Positions 28,292 through 40,700 of a stretch of 64,000 nucleotides of DNA are shown piece by piece. The stretch covers positions 842,001 to 906,000 of the forward strand of contig NZ_LT707064.1 in the NCBI RefSeq assembly GCF_900156465.1, read 5' to 3'. The translations under genes were made by a program, and so were the position numbers. This stretch comes from Pseudomonas sp. 7SR1 (lineage in GTDB: Bacteria; Pseudomonadota; Gammaproteobacteria; Pseudomonadales; Pseudomonadaceae). The stretch's first letter is position 1. Every line of letters begins with the position of its first letter. The notes under the pieces are model-generated. The model searched no databases and was not told where the DNA came from. It saw nothing but the letters and a program-made list of their open reading frames with translations.

Positions 28292-29370
28292 TGAACCAGC
28301 CCCTGATGCTCACGGCCGCGCAAAAGGCCGGTCCCAAAACCACCTTCATCGTTGGCGCGGTGATCCTGGCACTGTTGCTGAGCCTGCCGCTGCTGTCGCT
28401 GCTGCCACCGGACAACACACTGCACGTGTCGGCCTATACCCTGACACTGGTGGGCAAGATCCTCTGCTATGCCATCGTCGCCCTGGCGCTGGACCTGGTC
28501 TGGGGCTACGCCGGGTTGTTGTCCCTGGGCCACGGCCTGTTCTTCGCCCTGGGCGGCTACGCCATGGGCATGTACCTGATGCGCCAGGCCGCCGGGGATG
28601 GCTTGCCGGCCTTCATGACCTTCCTGTCGTGGAGCGAACTGCCCTGGTACTGGACCGGCACCGACAGCTTCCTCTGGGCCCTGTGCCTGGTGGTGCTGGC
28701 GCCGGGGCTGCTGGCGCTGGTTTTCGGGTTCTTCGCCTTTCGCTCGCGGATCAAGGGCGTGTATTTCTCGATCATGACCCAGGCCCTGACATTCGCCGGG
28801 ATGCTGCTGTTCTTTCGCAACGAAACCGGTTTCGGTGGCAACAACGGCTTCACCAATTTCCGCTCGATCCTGGGCTTCGGCATCACCGAACCCGGCACCC
28901 GCGCCGTACTGTTCCTGCTCACCGTGCTGTTGCTGGTGGCCAGCCTGTTCATCGGCTGGCGACTGGCCCGCAGCAAGTTCGGCCGGGTACTGACCGCCCT
29001 GCGGGACGCGGAAAACCGCCTGATGTTCTGCGGCTACGATCCACGGGGCTTCAAGCTCTTCGTCTGGGTATTGAGCGCCATCCTGTGCGGCCTGGCCGGC
29101 GCGCTGTATGTGCCCCAGGTAGGCATCATCAACCCCAGCGAAATGTCGCCGACCAATTCCATCGAGGCCGCCGTGTGGGTGGCACTCGGCGGGCGCGGCA
29201 CGTTGATCGGCCCCCTGCTGGGCGCCGGCGTGGTCAACGGCATGAAGAGCTGGTTCACCGTGGCCTTCCCGGAATACTGGCTGTTTTTCCTCGGTGCGCT
29301 GTTCATCGTCGTGACCCTGTACCTGCCCAGGGGCGTGATCGGCCTGCTGAAGAAAAGGGCTGAACAATGA
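28291..29370 (+). CDS. urtC: Urea ABC transporter permease
   Basis: 359 residues, LivM type, with about nine or ten membrane helices. GYAGLLSLGHGLFFALGGYA and RAVLFLLTVLLL are recognisable, and IGWRLARSKFGRVLTALRDAE is the loop that contacts the ATPases. It overlaps urtB by one base and urtD by four, so the genes are translationally coupled. Confidence 0.95.
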   Translation: MNQPLMLTAAQKAGPKTTFIVGAVILALLLSLPLLSLLPPDNTLHVSAYTLTLVGKILCYAIVALALDLVWGYAGLLSLGHGLFFALGGYAMGMYLMRQAAGDGLPAFMTFLSWSELPWYWTGTDSFLWALCLVVLAPGLLALVFGFFAFRSRIKGVYFSIMTQALTFAGMLLFFRNETGFGGNNGFTNFRSILGFGITEPGTRAVLFLLTVLLLVASLFIGWRLARSKFGRVLTALRDAENRLMFCGYDPRGFKLFVWVLSAILCGLAGALYVPQVGIINPSEMSPTNSIEAAVWVALGGRGTLIGPLLGAGVVNGMKSWFTVAFPEYWLFFLGALFIVVTLYLPRGVIGLLKKRAEQ

Positions 29371-30236
29371 GAATCACAGCGAGTGTCGAATTCATGCTCG
29401 AACCTGCTTTCTTCCCCACGGAGCCCAACAAGGACGCCGGTAGCAGCCGCGACGCCATCGGCCTCGGCCAGGCGGCGGGCGTCGGCCTGAACACCCGCCA
29501 TGGCACCATCCTGACCCTGGAAGACATCAGCGTCAGCTTCGACGGCTTCAAGGCCCTGAACGACCTGAACCTGTACATCGGCGTCGGCGAGCTGCGCTGC
29601 ATCATCGGCCCCAACGGCGCGGGCAAGACCACCTTGATGGACGTGATCACCGGCAAGACCCGCCCCAGCCATGGCAAGGCCTGGTTCGGCGAGACCCTGG
29701 ACCTGACCAGCATGAGCGAGGTGCAGATTGCCCAGGCCGGTATCGGTCGCAAGTTCCAGAAGCCCACGGTATTCGAGGCCCTGAGCGTGTTCGAAAACCT
29801 GGAGCTGGCATTGAAGGCCGACAAATCGGTCTGGGCCAGCCTGCGGGCCAGACTCACCGGCGAGCAGCGCGACCGCATCGACGAAGTGCTGGAGACCATC
29901 CGCCTCACGCCGTCGGTCAACCGCGCGGCAGGGTTGTTGTCCCACGGGCAGAAGCAGTTCCTGGAGATCGGCATGCTGCTGGTACAGGACCCGCAATTGC
30001 TGCTGCTCGACGAGCCGGTGGCGGGCATGACCGACGCCGAAACCGACTTCACCGCCGAACTGTTCAAGACCCTGGCGGGCAAGCATTCGCTGATGGTGGT
30101 GGAACACGACATGGGCTTCGTCGGCACCATCGCCGACCACGTCACCGTGCTGCACCAGGGCAGCGTACTGGCCGAAGGGTCACTGGCGCAGGTACAGGAC
30201 AACGAACGGGTGATCGAGGTGTATCTCGGTCGCTGA
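29367..30236 (+). CDS. urtD: Urea ABC transporter ATPase, LivG type
   Basis: 289 residues. Walker A IGPNGAGKTTLMD, a signature region with an LSHGQKQFLE variant (SHGQK in place of SGGQ), Walker B LLLLDEPVAGM and VVEHDMGFVGTIAD. The HGQK signature is usual in UrtD. The first 45 residues are an N-terminal extension before the ATPase core; a later start cannot be excluded. Overlaps urtC by 4 bases. Confidence 0.94.
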   Translation: MRITASVEFMLEPAFFPTEPNKDAGSSRDAIGLGQAAGVGLNTRHGTILTLEDISVSFDGFKALNDLNLYIGVGELRCIIGPNGAGKTTLMDVITGKTRPSHGKAWFGETLDLTSMSEVQIAQAGIGRKFQKPTVFEALSVFENLELALKADKSVWASLRARLTGEQRDRIDEVLETIRLTPSVNRAAGLLSHGQKQFLEIGMLLVQDPQLLLLDEPVAGMTDAETDFTAELFKTLAGKHSLMVVEHDMGFVGTIADHVTVLHQGSVLAEGSLAQVQDNERVIEVYLGR

Positions 30237-30281
30237 GCGGCAAATGCTGCTCCCACAGGGAACTTCAGGAGAATCTGGAAC

Positions 30282-30980
30282 ATGCTGCAAGTCGACAAGC
30301 TGCACCAGTACTACGGCGGTAGCCACATCCTGCGAGGCCTGTCGTTCGACGCCAAGGTGGGCGAGGTGACCTGCCTGCTGGGGCGCAACGGCGTGGGCAA
30401 GACCACGCTGCTCAAATGTCTGATGGGCCTGTTGCCAGCCAGGGAAGGCGCGGTGAATTGGGAAGGCAAGGCCATCACAGCGTTCAAGCCGCACCAGCGG
30501 GTCCACGCGGGCATCGCCTATGTGCCCCAGGGCCGGGAAATCTTCGGACGGTTGACCGTGGAAGAAAACCTGCTGATGGGCCTGTCGCGCTTTCCGGGGT
30601 CCGAAGCCCGGGAGGTACCGGCGTTCATCTATGAACTGTTCCCGGTGTTGCTGCAGATGAAACAGCGCCGCGGCGGCGACCTCTCCGGTGGGCAGCAACA
30701 ACAGCTTGCCATCGGCCGGGCCCTGGCCAGTCGCCCGCGGCTGCTGATCCTCGACGAACCCACCGAAGGCATCCAGCCGTCGGTGATCAAGGAAATCGGG
30801 GCGGTGATCAAGAAACTGGCGGCCCGGGGTGACATGGCGATTCTGTTGGTGGAGCAGTTCTACGACTTCGCCGCCGAACTGGCCGATCAATACCTGGTGA
30901 TGTCCCGGGGCGAGATCGTGCAGCAGGGGCGCGGAGAAAATATGGAAGCCGAGGGTGTGCGCGGGCTGGTTACGATCTAG
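30282..30980 (+). CDS. urtE: Urea ABC transporter ATPase, LivF type
   Basis: 232 residues. Walker A LGRNGVGKTTLLK, signature DLSGGQQQQLAIGRAL, Walker B LLILDEPTEGIQPS, and LLVEQFYDFA. Forms the ATPase heterodimer with UrtD. Thirty bases separate it from ureD, so urea uptake and urease genes are probably one transcript. Confidence 0.95.
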   Translation: MLQVDKLHQYYGGSHILRGLSFDAKVGEVTCLLGRNGVGKTTLLKCLMGLLPAREGAVNWEGKAITAFKPHQRVHAGIAYVPQGREIFGRLTVEENLLMGLSRFPGSEAREVPAFIYELFPVLLQMKQRRGGDLSGGQQQQLAIGRALASRPRLLILDEPTEGIQPSVIKEIGAVIKKLAARGDMAILLVEQFYDFAAELADQYLVMSRGEIVQQGRGENMEAEGVRGLVTI

Positions 30981-31010
30981 TCTGTAGCGTCCTGACGATA
31001 ATCAGAAATC

Positions 31011-31862
31011 ATGAATCTACCTGTCTGTTCATTGGCGCCTCCGGCCCTGTTCACTCCCAGCTGGCACGCCGAGCTGGAATTGGGCTACGCCCGATTCGGT
31101 GAGTGCACACGCCCGGTACAGCGCCGTCACAAAGGCCCGCTGCGGGTGCAGAAGCACTTGTACGCCGAAGGTCCCGAGGTGTGCCAGCACATCATCGTCC
31201 ACCCGCCCGGCGGGATTGCCGGCGGTGACCGGCTGGACATATCGGCCCACGTCGGCCCTGGCGCCTGGACGCAACTGACCAGCCCGGGCGCGGCCAAGTG
31301 GTACCGCGCAGCGGGGCCCGCCTATCAGCAACTGAACCTGAGCGTGGCGGCCGGCGCGACACTGGAATGGTTGCCCCAGGAAACCATCGTCTTCAGCGCG
31401 GCCCAGGCCGAACTCAGCACGCGTATCGATCTGCAGGGCGACGCACGCCTGTTCTACTGGGACATGGTCGCCCTCGGCCGACCGGCCAGCGGCGAGCGGT
31501 TCGACCTGGGACACTTTCAATCGCGACTGGACATTCGCCGCAACGGCCAGTTGCTGTGGCATGAGCGCCAGCGCATCACGGGCGGTGACGGGCTGCTGGA
31601 TTCGCCCATCGGGCTGGGTGGCGACCCGGTGTTTGCCACGATGCTGGTGACCGGCGAGATCGACAGCCAGCTGCTGGAGCGATGCCGATCCCTGGGCCAA
31701 GCGGTGCGCGGCGACCTGACCCAGCTGCCGGGCCTGGTCGTGGCCCGCTGCCTGGCGAGCGAGGCGCTGCTGGCGCGGGGATGGTTGATTGAATTATGGC
31801 GCTTGCTCAGGCCCGCATTGCTCGGAAGAGAGGCCGTACCACCGAGAATCTGGAGCACTTGA
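31011..31862 (+). CDS. ureD: Urease accessory protein UreD
   Basis: 283 residues, normal UreD length. Recognised from [44 protein letters not shown] and [12 protein letters not shown]. With UreF and UreG it forms the complex that loads nickel into apo-urease. It opens the ureDA-ureBC block directly after urtE. No separate promoter is visible. Confidence 0.95.
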   Translation: MNLPVCSLAPPALFTPSWHAELELGYARFGECTRPVQRRHKGPLRVQKHLYAEGPEVCQHIIVHPPGGIAGGDRLDISAHVGPGAWTQLTSPGAAKWYRAAGPAYQQLNLSVAAGATLEWLPQETIVFSAAQAELSTRIDLQGDARLFYWDMVALGRPASGERFDLGHFQSRLDIRRNGQLLWHERQRITGGDGLLDSPIGLGGDPVFATMLVTGEIDSQLLERCRSLGQAVRGDLTQLPGLVVARCLASEALLARGWLIELWRLLRPALLGREAVPPRIWST

Positions 31863-31870
31863 TCTGCTTT

Positions 31871-31900
31871 CTGTGGGAGCGAGCTTGCTCGCTCCCACAG
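31871..31900. repeat. Single REP hairpin between ureD and ureA
   Basis: CTGTGGGAGCGAGC-TT-GCTCGCTCCCACAG is a perfect 14-bp inverted repeat with a 2-base centre, a compact form of the REP family, located just after ureD. Confidence 0.9.
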
Positions 31901-31948
31901 GGGGCGTGTTTACAGCGCAAACTATTTATCTGCCCTTATGGATTGCAC

Positions 31949-32251
31949 ATGGACCTGACCCCACGCGAAAAAGACAAGCTGCTGATCTTCACCGCCGGCC
32001 TCGTCGCCGAACGACGGTTGGCCCGTGGTCTGAAGCTCAACTATCCGGAGGCCATGGCCTACATTTCCGCGGCCCTGCTCGAAGGCGCCCGGGACGGCCA
32101 GACGGTGGCTGAACTGATGCACTACGGCACCACCCTGCTGAGCCGCGAGCAAGTGATGGAAGGCATCCCGGAAATGATCCCTGAAATCCAGGTCGAGGCG
32201 ACGTTTCCCGACGGCACCAAGCTGGTCACCGTCCACCAGCCCATCGCCTGA
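31949..32251 (+). CDS. ureA: Urease gamma subunit
   Basis: 100 residues, exact family length. [32 protein letters not shown] and [20 protein letters not shown] are the classic UreA sequences. ATG 31949 gives the normal N-terminus; the frame extends back to 31796 only as an open shadow. It forms the urease core with UreB and UreC. Confidence 0.97.
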   Translation: MDLTPREKDKLLIFTAGLVAERRLARGLKLNYPEAMAYISAALLEGARDGQTVAELMHYGTTLLSREQVMEGIPEMIPEIQVEATFPDGTKLVTVHQPIA

Positions 32252-32260
32252 GGCCACCTC

Positions 32261-33634
<1,374 letters not shown>

Positions 33635-33655
33635 GTCATGGGTGCCTGCACCCGC

Positions 33656-33725
33656 CTCATCGCGAGCGGGCTCGCTCCCACAGGGGAACGCGATCAAATG
33701 TGGCAGCGAGCTTGCTCGCGATGAG
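33656..33725. repeat. REP doublet between ureB and ureC
   Basis: CTCATCGCGAGCGGGCTCGC on the left and GAGCTTGCTCGCGATGAG on the right surround a short spacer. The right end nearly reaches ureC, 49 bases from its ATG. Confidence 0.88.
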
Positions 33726-33774
33726 TGAGCGCAGCGAACGGTTTCAACATCCAATCGAATTCCAAGGCAAGCAC

Positions 33775-35475
<1,701 letters not shown>

Positions 35476-35568
35476 TGGTCGACTGACACTGGCCGACTAC
35501 ACATTTGGTAGGGAGCAATTGGGCGATCCGGGGGTGAAGGAATCCAACCTGTGGTGAGGCGGTAGAGT

Positions 35569-35722
35569 CTGTGGCGAGGGGATTTAGCGAAACGTCGCCC
35601 CGCTGGGCTGCGCAGCAGCCCAAGACTCAGCACCTCGGTGTGTCAGGCCGATTGCGTCCAACCCTTCTCTGGGGCTGATGCGCAGCCCAGCGGGGCGGTG
35701 CGACGTTTCCCCTCGCCACAGG
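35569..35722. repeat. REP-like doublet, CTGTGGCGAGGGGAT family
   Basis: Left arm CTGTGGCGAGGGGATTTAGC ... GGGCTGCGCAGCAGCCC and right arm GCGCAGCCCAGCGGGGCGG ... CCCCTCGCCACAG, complementary over most of their length with about 50 bases between. It occupies most of the gap between ureC and cbpM. Confidence 0.85.
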
Positions 35723-35747
35723 GCCTGCATTTAGCTCAAGGGCTGCG

Positions 35748-36047
35748 TCACTCCACCAGCCGCCCCAACCGCTGCTTGAGCATGCGGTTTTCGCTGCGCA
35801 GTTGCTGCACTTCCTCCAGCAGGTCCAGCGCCAGGGCGACGCCGTCCCATTCCAGTTCCAATTCACGCCGCAACTTGGCGGCGCGGCGCGCCAGGACCAG
35901 TTCGTAGTCGGTGAAACGCCAGTCGGATGGGGCCTTGCCGTGGGGTTCGAGAATGCCATGGGCGACGATTTCTATCACATGGACATCCGCCAGCGCGGCG
36001 GCCTCGCAGAATTCCTTCAGGTTCAGTTCAATGATCGGGTTGTTCAT
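35748..36047 (-). CDS. cbpM: Chaperone modulatory protein CbpM
   Basis: 99 residues, typical of CbpM, a MerR-like small protein that binds the J-domain of CbpA and inhibits it. LNLKEFCEAAALADVHVIEI and the C-terminal coiled-coil-like LRSENRMLKQRLGRL are characteristic. Downstream of cbpA on the same strand with a 55-base gap. Confidence 0.92.
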   Translation of the reverse strand: MNNPIIELNLKEFCEAAALADVHVIEIVAHGILEPHGKAPSDWRFTDYELVLARRAAKLRRELELEWDGVALALDLLEEVQQLRSENRMLKQRLGRLVE

Positions 36048-36102
36048 GGTCTGCTTCTCCCAATGCTCTAACCGTGCAGCAGCGGTGTGATGACCTGGGC
36101 CG

Positions 36103-37041
36103 TCAGAAATTCGCCCGTGGATCGAACGCAGCTTTCTTCGCCAGCTCCGCCCACAATGCCTTGACCGACTCGTCGTTGGCCTTGGGCATCACGGCCTTGA
36201 GTTGCACGAACAGGTAACCCCGTTCGCCCGCCTTGTTGCGCAAGCCGTGCCCCTTGGCGCGCATGCGCTGGCCGTTCTGGCTGCCGGCCGGCACTTTGAG
36301 GTTGATCTTGCCGGTGAGGGTCGGGACAGCCACTTCGGTGCCCAGGGCCAATTCCCAGGGCGCCAGGGGCAAGGTGATGATCAGGTCCTGGCCTTCGACA
36401 TCGAACTTGGGGTGCGGGGCGAAGCGAATGGTCAGGTACAGGTCGCCATTGGCGCCGCCACCGATGCCTGGCGCGCCCTGGCCCTTGAGGCGGATGCGCT
36501 CGCCGTCGGTCACCCCCAGAGGGATCTTCACGTTCAGGCTCTTGGTGGTGTTGCTCACGTGCTGGCCTGCGGCGTTGTGCTGCGGCACCTGGTAACTGAT
36601 CTTCTTCGATTCGTTGGACAGGGTCTCTTCCAGGAAGATCGGTAATTCCAGTTCCACGTCCTGCCCCCGACGGCCGGCGCTGCGACCCGATTGCCCGCCA
36701 CCGAAACCTGATCCGCGATTTCCGAAGATCGAACTGAAGAAGTCCGAGAAGTCCCCGGTGTCCTGGCCGCCAAAACCGCCACGGCTCTGCCAGCCCGGCG
36801 GCCCCTGGAACGGTTGACCGTGCTGACCGTAGCGCCGCAGGTCATCGTACTCGGCGCGCTTGTCGGCGCTTTTCAGCGCTTCATAGGCCTCGGAGACGTC
36901 CTTGAACTTGGTCTCGGCGTCTTTTTCCTTGCTGACATCCGGGTGGTATTTGCGCGCCAGCTTGCGGTAGGCAGCCTTGATCGTGCTGTCGTCAGCCGTC
37001 GGCTCGACACCCAGAATCTTGTAGTAGTCTTTGAAGTCCAT
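36103..37041 (-). CDS. cbpA: Curved DNA-binding protein, DnaJ-like co-chaperone
   Basis: 312 residues from ATG 37041; the frame runs 14 codons further upstream without a ribosome site. The N-terminal J-domain has [18 protein letters not shown] and the catalytic HPD in [10 protein letters not shown] Gly/Phe-rich linker and two C-terminal DnaJ-type domains follow, without the zinc-finger cysteines. It stimulates DnaK and binds curved DNA. Regulated by the CbpM encoded downstream. Confidence 0.95.
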   Translation of the reverse strand: MDFKDYYKILGVEPTADDSTIKAAYRKLARKYHPDVSKEKDAETKFKDVSEAYEALKSADKRAEYDDLRRYGQHGQPFQGPPGWQSRGGFGGQDTGDFSDFFSSIFGNRGSGFGGGQSGRSAGRRGQDVELELPIFLEETLSNESKKISYQVPQHNAAGQHVSNTTKSLNVKIPLGVTDGERIRLKGQGAPGIGGGANGDLYLTIRFAPHPKFDVEGQDLIITLPLAPWELALGTEVAVPTLTGKINLKVPAGSQNGQRMRAKGHGLRNKAGERGYLFVQLKAVMPKANDESVKALWAELAKKAAFDPRANF

Positions 37042-37383
37042 CGAAGCATCACCATCCGTTATCGACGTCGCACCGCCACGCACAGCATGCCCGGATGAGC
37101 GGACAGCGGGTTGACCAACCTCAAGGTTGTGACCGGGCGGCGTATCAGAAGTTTATCGGCAGTCGGTGGCGATTCTTGCGCTCGCCCTGTGACCACCCGT
37201 TGATGCATACAAGATTGGGGATAAAACCGGCCCTTTCAAGGCTGGACTGGCGCACAGGCCGTTTTTTCAGCGCACTATGTACATCCTGCGATTCTTTTCA
37301 TGCCTGCCGGATAGCCGGCCTTCGAATCCGCTGCGTACTGGCATACACTGCGCGGCCGTTTTTTCAACCGGAACCTGGAAGAC
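37042..37383. other. Gene-free divergent spacer cbpA/yegD
   Basis: The 342 bases between two diverging chaperone genes must contain both promoters. CAACCT-CA-AGGTTG near 37119-37132 is a small perfect dyad. A CTTGAGG on the minus strand recalls a heat-shock -35 box, but no matching -10 was found. No gene was recognised. Confidence 0.4.
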
Positions 37384-38649
37384 ATGAAAAACGCATCCTC
37401 GGCCCGTGCCTGCGGCATCGACTTCGGCACGTCCAACTCCACCGTCGGCTGGCTGCGCCCCGGCATGGAAACGCTGATCGCGCTGGAGGACGACAAGATC
37501 ACCCTGCCTTCGGTGGTTTTTTTCAATCAGGAGGAGCGCCGCCCGGTCTACGGCCGCCTGGCCCTGCACGAATACCTGGAAGGCTACGAAGGCCGCCTGA
37601 TGCGCTCGCTCAAGAGCCTGCTGGGTTCCAAGCTGATCAAGCACGATACCAGCGTGCTGGGCACGGCAATGCCATTCAAGGACCTGCTGGGGCTGTACAT
37701 CGGCCAGTTGAAGAAACGCGCCGAAGCCACTGCCGGCCGCGAGTTCGAAGAAGTCGTGCTGGGACGTCCGGTGTTTTTCGTCGATGACGACGAACTGGCC
37801 GACCAGGAAGCGCAAAACACCCTGGCAGACGTGGCCCGAGCCATCGGTTTCAAGGAGGTCTCGTTCCAGTACGAGCCCATTGCGGCGGCGTTCGATTATG
37901 AATCGACCATCGAGAGAGAAGAGCTGGTGCTGATCGTCGACATTGGCGGCGGTACCTCGGACTTCTCTCTCGTGCGACTGTCACCGGAGCGCCGCACCCA
38001 CGACAACCGTCATGCCGACATCCTCGCCACCGGCGGCGTGCACATCGGCGGGACCGACTTCGACAAGCAGCTCTCCCTGGCCGGCCTGATGCCACTGTTC
38101 GGCTATGGCAGCCGGATGAAAAGCGGCGCCTACATGCCCACCAGTCACCACATGAACCTGGCGACCTGGCACACCATCAACGCGGTGTATTCGCAGAAGT
38201 CCACCCTGGCCCTGGGCAGCATGCGCTACGACATCGAGGACACCGGTGGCATCGACCGGCTGTTCAAGCTGATCGAACAGCGCGCCGGGCATTGGCTGGC
38301 AATGGAAGTGGAAGAAACCAAGATCCAGCTGACCCAGGCCGACCATCGGCATGTGGCGCTGGATCGGATCGAGCCGGGCCTGAGCGTGGACTTGAGCCGG
38401 GCCCTGTTCGAGTCGGCCATCGACGGGTTGCTGGAGCGGGTGCGCACCAGCGTCACGCAATTGCTGGGCGATGCCGACGTCGGCGTCGATCAGGTCGACA
38501 CGGTGTTCTTCACCGGTGGTTCCAGCGGCATCCCGGCGCTGCGCAACAGCGTCTCGGCCATGCTGCCCAAGGCGCGGCATGTGGAAGGCAACATCTTCGG
38601 CAGCATCGGCAGCGGGTTGGCGATCGAGGCGATGAAGCGCTATGGCTGA
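37384..38649 (+). CDS. yegD: YegD-like Hsp70-family protein
   Basis: 421 residues, much shorter than DnaK (about 640). The actin-like ATPase domain is intact: GIDFGTSNSTVG (phosphate 1), VDIGGGTSDFSLV (phosphate 2) and FFTGGSSGIPALRN (adenosine). The substrate-binding domain and lid are absent, which is the YegD layout. Function of YegD is poorly known. Being divergent from cbpA, it may work with the J-protein; that is inference. Confidence 0.88.
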   Translation: MKNASSARACGIDFGTSNSTVGWLRPGMETLIALEDDKITLPSVVFFNQEERRPVYGRLALHEYLEGYEGRLMRSLKSLLGSKLIKHDTSVLGTAMPFKDLLGLYIGQLKKRAEATAGREFEEVVLGRPVFFVDDDELADQEAQNTLADVARAIGFKEVSFQYEPIAAAFDYESTIEREELVLIVDIGGGTSDFSLVRLSPERRTHDNRHADILATGGVHIGGTDFDKQLSLAGLMPLFGYGSRMKSGAYMPTSHHMNLATWHTINAVYSQKSTLALGSMRYDIEDTGGIDRLFKLIEQRAGHWLAMEVEETKIQLTQADHRHVALDRIEPGLSVDLSRALFESAIDGLLERVRTSVTQLLGDADVGVDQVDTVFFTGGSSGIPALRNSVSAMLPKARHVEGNIFGSIGSGLAIEAMKRYG

Positions 38650-38655
38650 CACCCG

Positions 38656-38686
38656 GAGTCGCCTCGTGACCTGCACGAGGCGACTC
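38656..38686. terminator. Bidirectional hairpin between yegD and thioredoxin-like gene
   Basis: GAGTCGCCTCGTG and CACGAGGCGACTC form a perfect 13-bp stem with a 5-base loop between two convergent genes. There is no strong T-run on either side. Confidence 0.6.
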
Positions 38687-38699
38687 CTCGCCCTCATGT

Positions 38700-39026
38700 T
38701 CAGAGTTCTTCGACCCAGGTCTTGAAGACACCTTCGTATTTATAAAAACCGACAACCGTGCGTTGCAACTCGCCGCCCTTGAAGAAAAGCGTGGTGGGCG
38801 CGGACTGGACATCGTAGTCCGGGTCTTTTTCGATGCTGCCTTCCTTCTCGAAAGCTTTCTCGAGAAAGGTAATACGGCCGGCGTTTGAGCTGGCTGCCTC
38901 TTCCAGGCTGGCGGTCATGTTATCGGAGCTTTTCTTGCCCTTCGTGCCAAACAGCACGATCACCGGCAGCGTTGATTTGAGGACCAGTTCTTCGAAATTG
39001 GTCGTGGTGACAGTTTTCAAAGTCAT
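38700..39026 (-). CDS. Thioredoxin-fold protein without cysteines
   Basis: 108 residues with thioredoxin layout: TVTTTNFEELVLKSTLPVIVLFG is the first beta-alpha-beta unit and SAPTTLFFKGGELQRTVVG contains the cis-Pro loop and the following strand. Where thioredoxin has WCGPC, this protein has GTKGKKS, and there is no cysteine anywhere, so it cannot be a dithiol reductase. It may be a chaperone or a binding partner. A ribosome site GGGAG precedes the ATG. Confidence 0.75.
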   Translation of the reverse strand: MTLKTVTTTNFEELVLKSTLPVIVLFGTKGKKSSDNMTASLEEAASSNAGRITFLEKAFEKEGSIEKDPDYDVQSAPTTLFFKGGELQRTVVGFYKYEGVFKTWVEEL

Positions 39027-39141
39027 GATGCAGCTCCCATGGGGCTCGCTGCGAAGCGGATTCTTCGCTCAAGGAGCTAAGCAATCCCGATGTCCGCCAT
39101 CTACTGTCGGAAATAACAGTGCGGATGAACGGACATGGCGT

Positions 39142-40155
39142 TCAAACCATCCCGATCTGCTTCAACTCACTCTTGAGATACGCATAGTAGATCGGCCCCG
39201 CCACCACCCCTGGCAAGCCGAACGCGGCTTCGAACACCAGCATCGCCATGAGCAGTTCCCAGGACTTGGCACTGATCTGCCCGCCAACGATCCGCGCATT
39301 GAGGAAATATTCCAGCTTGTGGATCACGATCAGGTAACCCAGCGCCGCCATCGCCACCCAGATCGACAGGGACAGGCCGACGATGGTGATCAGGGTGTTG
39401 GAGATGAGATTGCCGATGACCGGCAACAACCCCAGCAGGAACGTCATCACGATCAGAGTCTTGGTCAGCGGCAGCTTGATTCCGAACAACGGCAGTACCA
39501 CCGCCAGGAAGATCCCGGTGAAGAAAGTGTTGAGCAGGGAGATCTTGATCTGGGCGAAGACGATGTTGCGAAACGCCTTGACCAGCAGGTTCAGGCGGTC
39601 GAACAGCGCGGCGGCCAGGGGCTTGCGCTTGGTCAGGTCGGGGATGCGCTGCAGGGCGACGATGGCCCCCAGCACCATGCCGATCAGCAGCGTCACGAAC
39701 ATGTGAGCCGCATCCTTGCCCACCAGTTGCAGGTCGCTCAGGTGCTTGCTCATCCAATCGCCGATCGCTACCCGGAACTCGGCGGCGCTGGCCGGCAGGT
39801 AGGCATCGATGAACGGTGGCAGTTGCCCGCGGGCGCGGTCGACCACTGCCATGAACTTGTCCAGGGACGCACCGGGATTCTCCGCTTCATGCAGGAGAAA
39901 GCTGAAGGCGCCGGCGAAGATCAGAGTCAGTACGCTGACCACCAGCGTGCCCAGCAACGCCACTGCCAGCCAGCGTGCGCGCCGGCCTTCGATCAACCGC
40001 TGCAACTGCGGGGTCAACATGTTGACCAGCTCGAACACCAGCAACCCGGCCAGCAGGCTGGGCAACAGGCGCAGCGGCAACACCAGCAACAACCCACCAA
40101 AAATGATCACCCAACTGATCACCAACAACACATGACGCTGAGAAAACGTTGGCAT
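39142..40155 (-). CDS. AI-2E family transporter (TqsA/PerM-like)
   Basis: 337 residues with about seven or eight membrane helices arranged as in the AI-2E/DUF20 family: an N-terminal pair (VLLVISWVIIFGGLLLVLPL), a long periplasmic-type region, and a C-terminal part with LPVIGNLISNTLITIVGLSL. Substrates of family members include autoinducer-2 and sodium/proton exchange, so substrate is not assigned. It stands alone. Confidence 0.85.
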   Translation of the reverse strand: MPTFSQRHVLLVISWVIIFGGLLLVLPLRLLPSLLAGLLVFELVNMLTPQLQRLIEGRRARWLAVALLGTLVVSVLTLIFAGAFSFLLHEAENPGASLDKFMAVVDRARGQLPPFIDAYLPASAAEFRVAIGDWMSKHLSDLQLVGKDAAHMFVTLLIGMVLGAIVALQRIPDLTKRKPLAAALFDRLNLLVKAFRNIVFAQIKISLLNTFFTGIFLAVVLPLFGIKLPLTKTLIVMTFLLGLLPVIGNLISNTLITIVGLSLSIWVAMAALGYLIVIHKLEYFLNARIVGGQISAKSWELLMAMLVFEAAFGLPGVVAGPIYYAYLKSELKQIGMV

Positions 40156-40291
40156 ACAGCCTCAGAACGAAACGGCGTGAAAGGATTGGCAGTCTGCCAG
40201 CGATCCACGGGCAGCACTAGGCTCTGTATGAAAAGCCCAAGGATTGTATCGGCCGACCCCAGTCGCAGGTGCAGGTATTTTTTTCCAGGCG

Positions 40292-40325
40292 CCAGTGGGG
40301 CCTGCTCGCGATGAGGCCCCACTGG
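40292..40325. terminator. REP-derived hairpin, possible terminator
   Basis: CCAGTGGGGCCT and AGGCCCCACTGG form a 12-bp stem around a REP-like GCTCGCGATG loop. On the plus strand TTATTTTTTC follows within 7 bases. It separates the minus-strand psiF gene end from the AI-2E gene start. Confidence 0.5.
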
Positions 40326-40331
40326 CCCGGG

Positions 40332-40625
40332 TTATTTTTTCTTCAGGCAATCGCTCATGAATGCCTTGCGGGCATCGCCCTTCAATGCCTGGGCCGTGGC
40401 CGTGGCATTGCAGCTCGTCATACGTTCCTGAGGCGTGACCGGCCCTTCAGGTGGCTTGGTCTTGAGGCAGGCCCCCATGAATTCCCGTCGTGCATCGCCC
40501 TTCAGGCCCTGGGCCGTGGCGTCGGCATTGCAGGTGACCATCAGGGTCTGTTGAGAGTTGGCGGCAAAACCTTCGGTACACAGCAGTAAACCGACCACCA
40601 GCAAAGGCACACGCAACCGGTTCAT
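40332..40625 (-). CDS. psiF: PsiF repeat protein
   Basis: 97 residues from ATG 40625; the upstream extension of the frame is not needed. A signal peptide (NRLRVPLLVVGLLLCTEGFA) precedes two PsiF repeats, TCNADATAQGLKGDARREF and SCNATATAQALKGDARKAF, each closed by a second cysteine. PsiF is phosphate-starvation-inducible in E. coli and its function is unknown. Periplasmic. Confidence 0.88.
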   Translation of the reverse strand: MNRLRVPLLVVGLLLCTEGFAANSQQTLMVTCNADATAQGLKGDARREFMGACLKTKPPEGPVTPQERMTSCNATATAQALKGDARKAFMSDCLKKK

Positions 40626-40700
40626 GATGCTTCTCCTTGTAGCCGCGCAAGAGGCGGCGGTACAGAGCAGTGTAGACATCCCCGTTACATCCACGGCCTC

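Noticed and set aside
26828..29367. Long minus-strand frames opposite urtB and urtC
   Set aside because: Gln/His/Arg-rich translations typical of antisense readings; the plus strand carries well-conserved permeases.
40217..40236. CTAGGCTCTGTATGAAAAG, like one end of the element at 52112
   Set aside because: Only one end is present, with no partner or target duplication.
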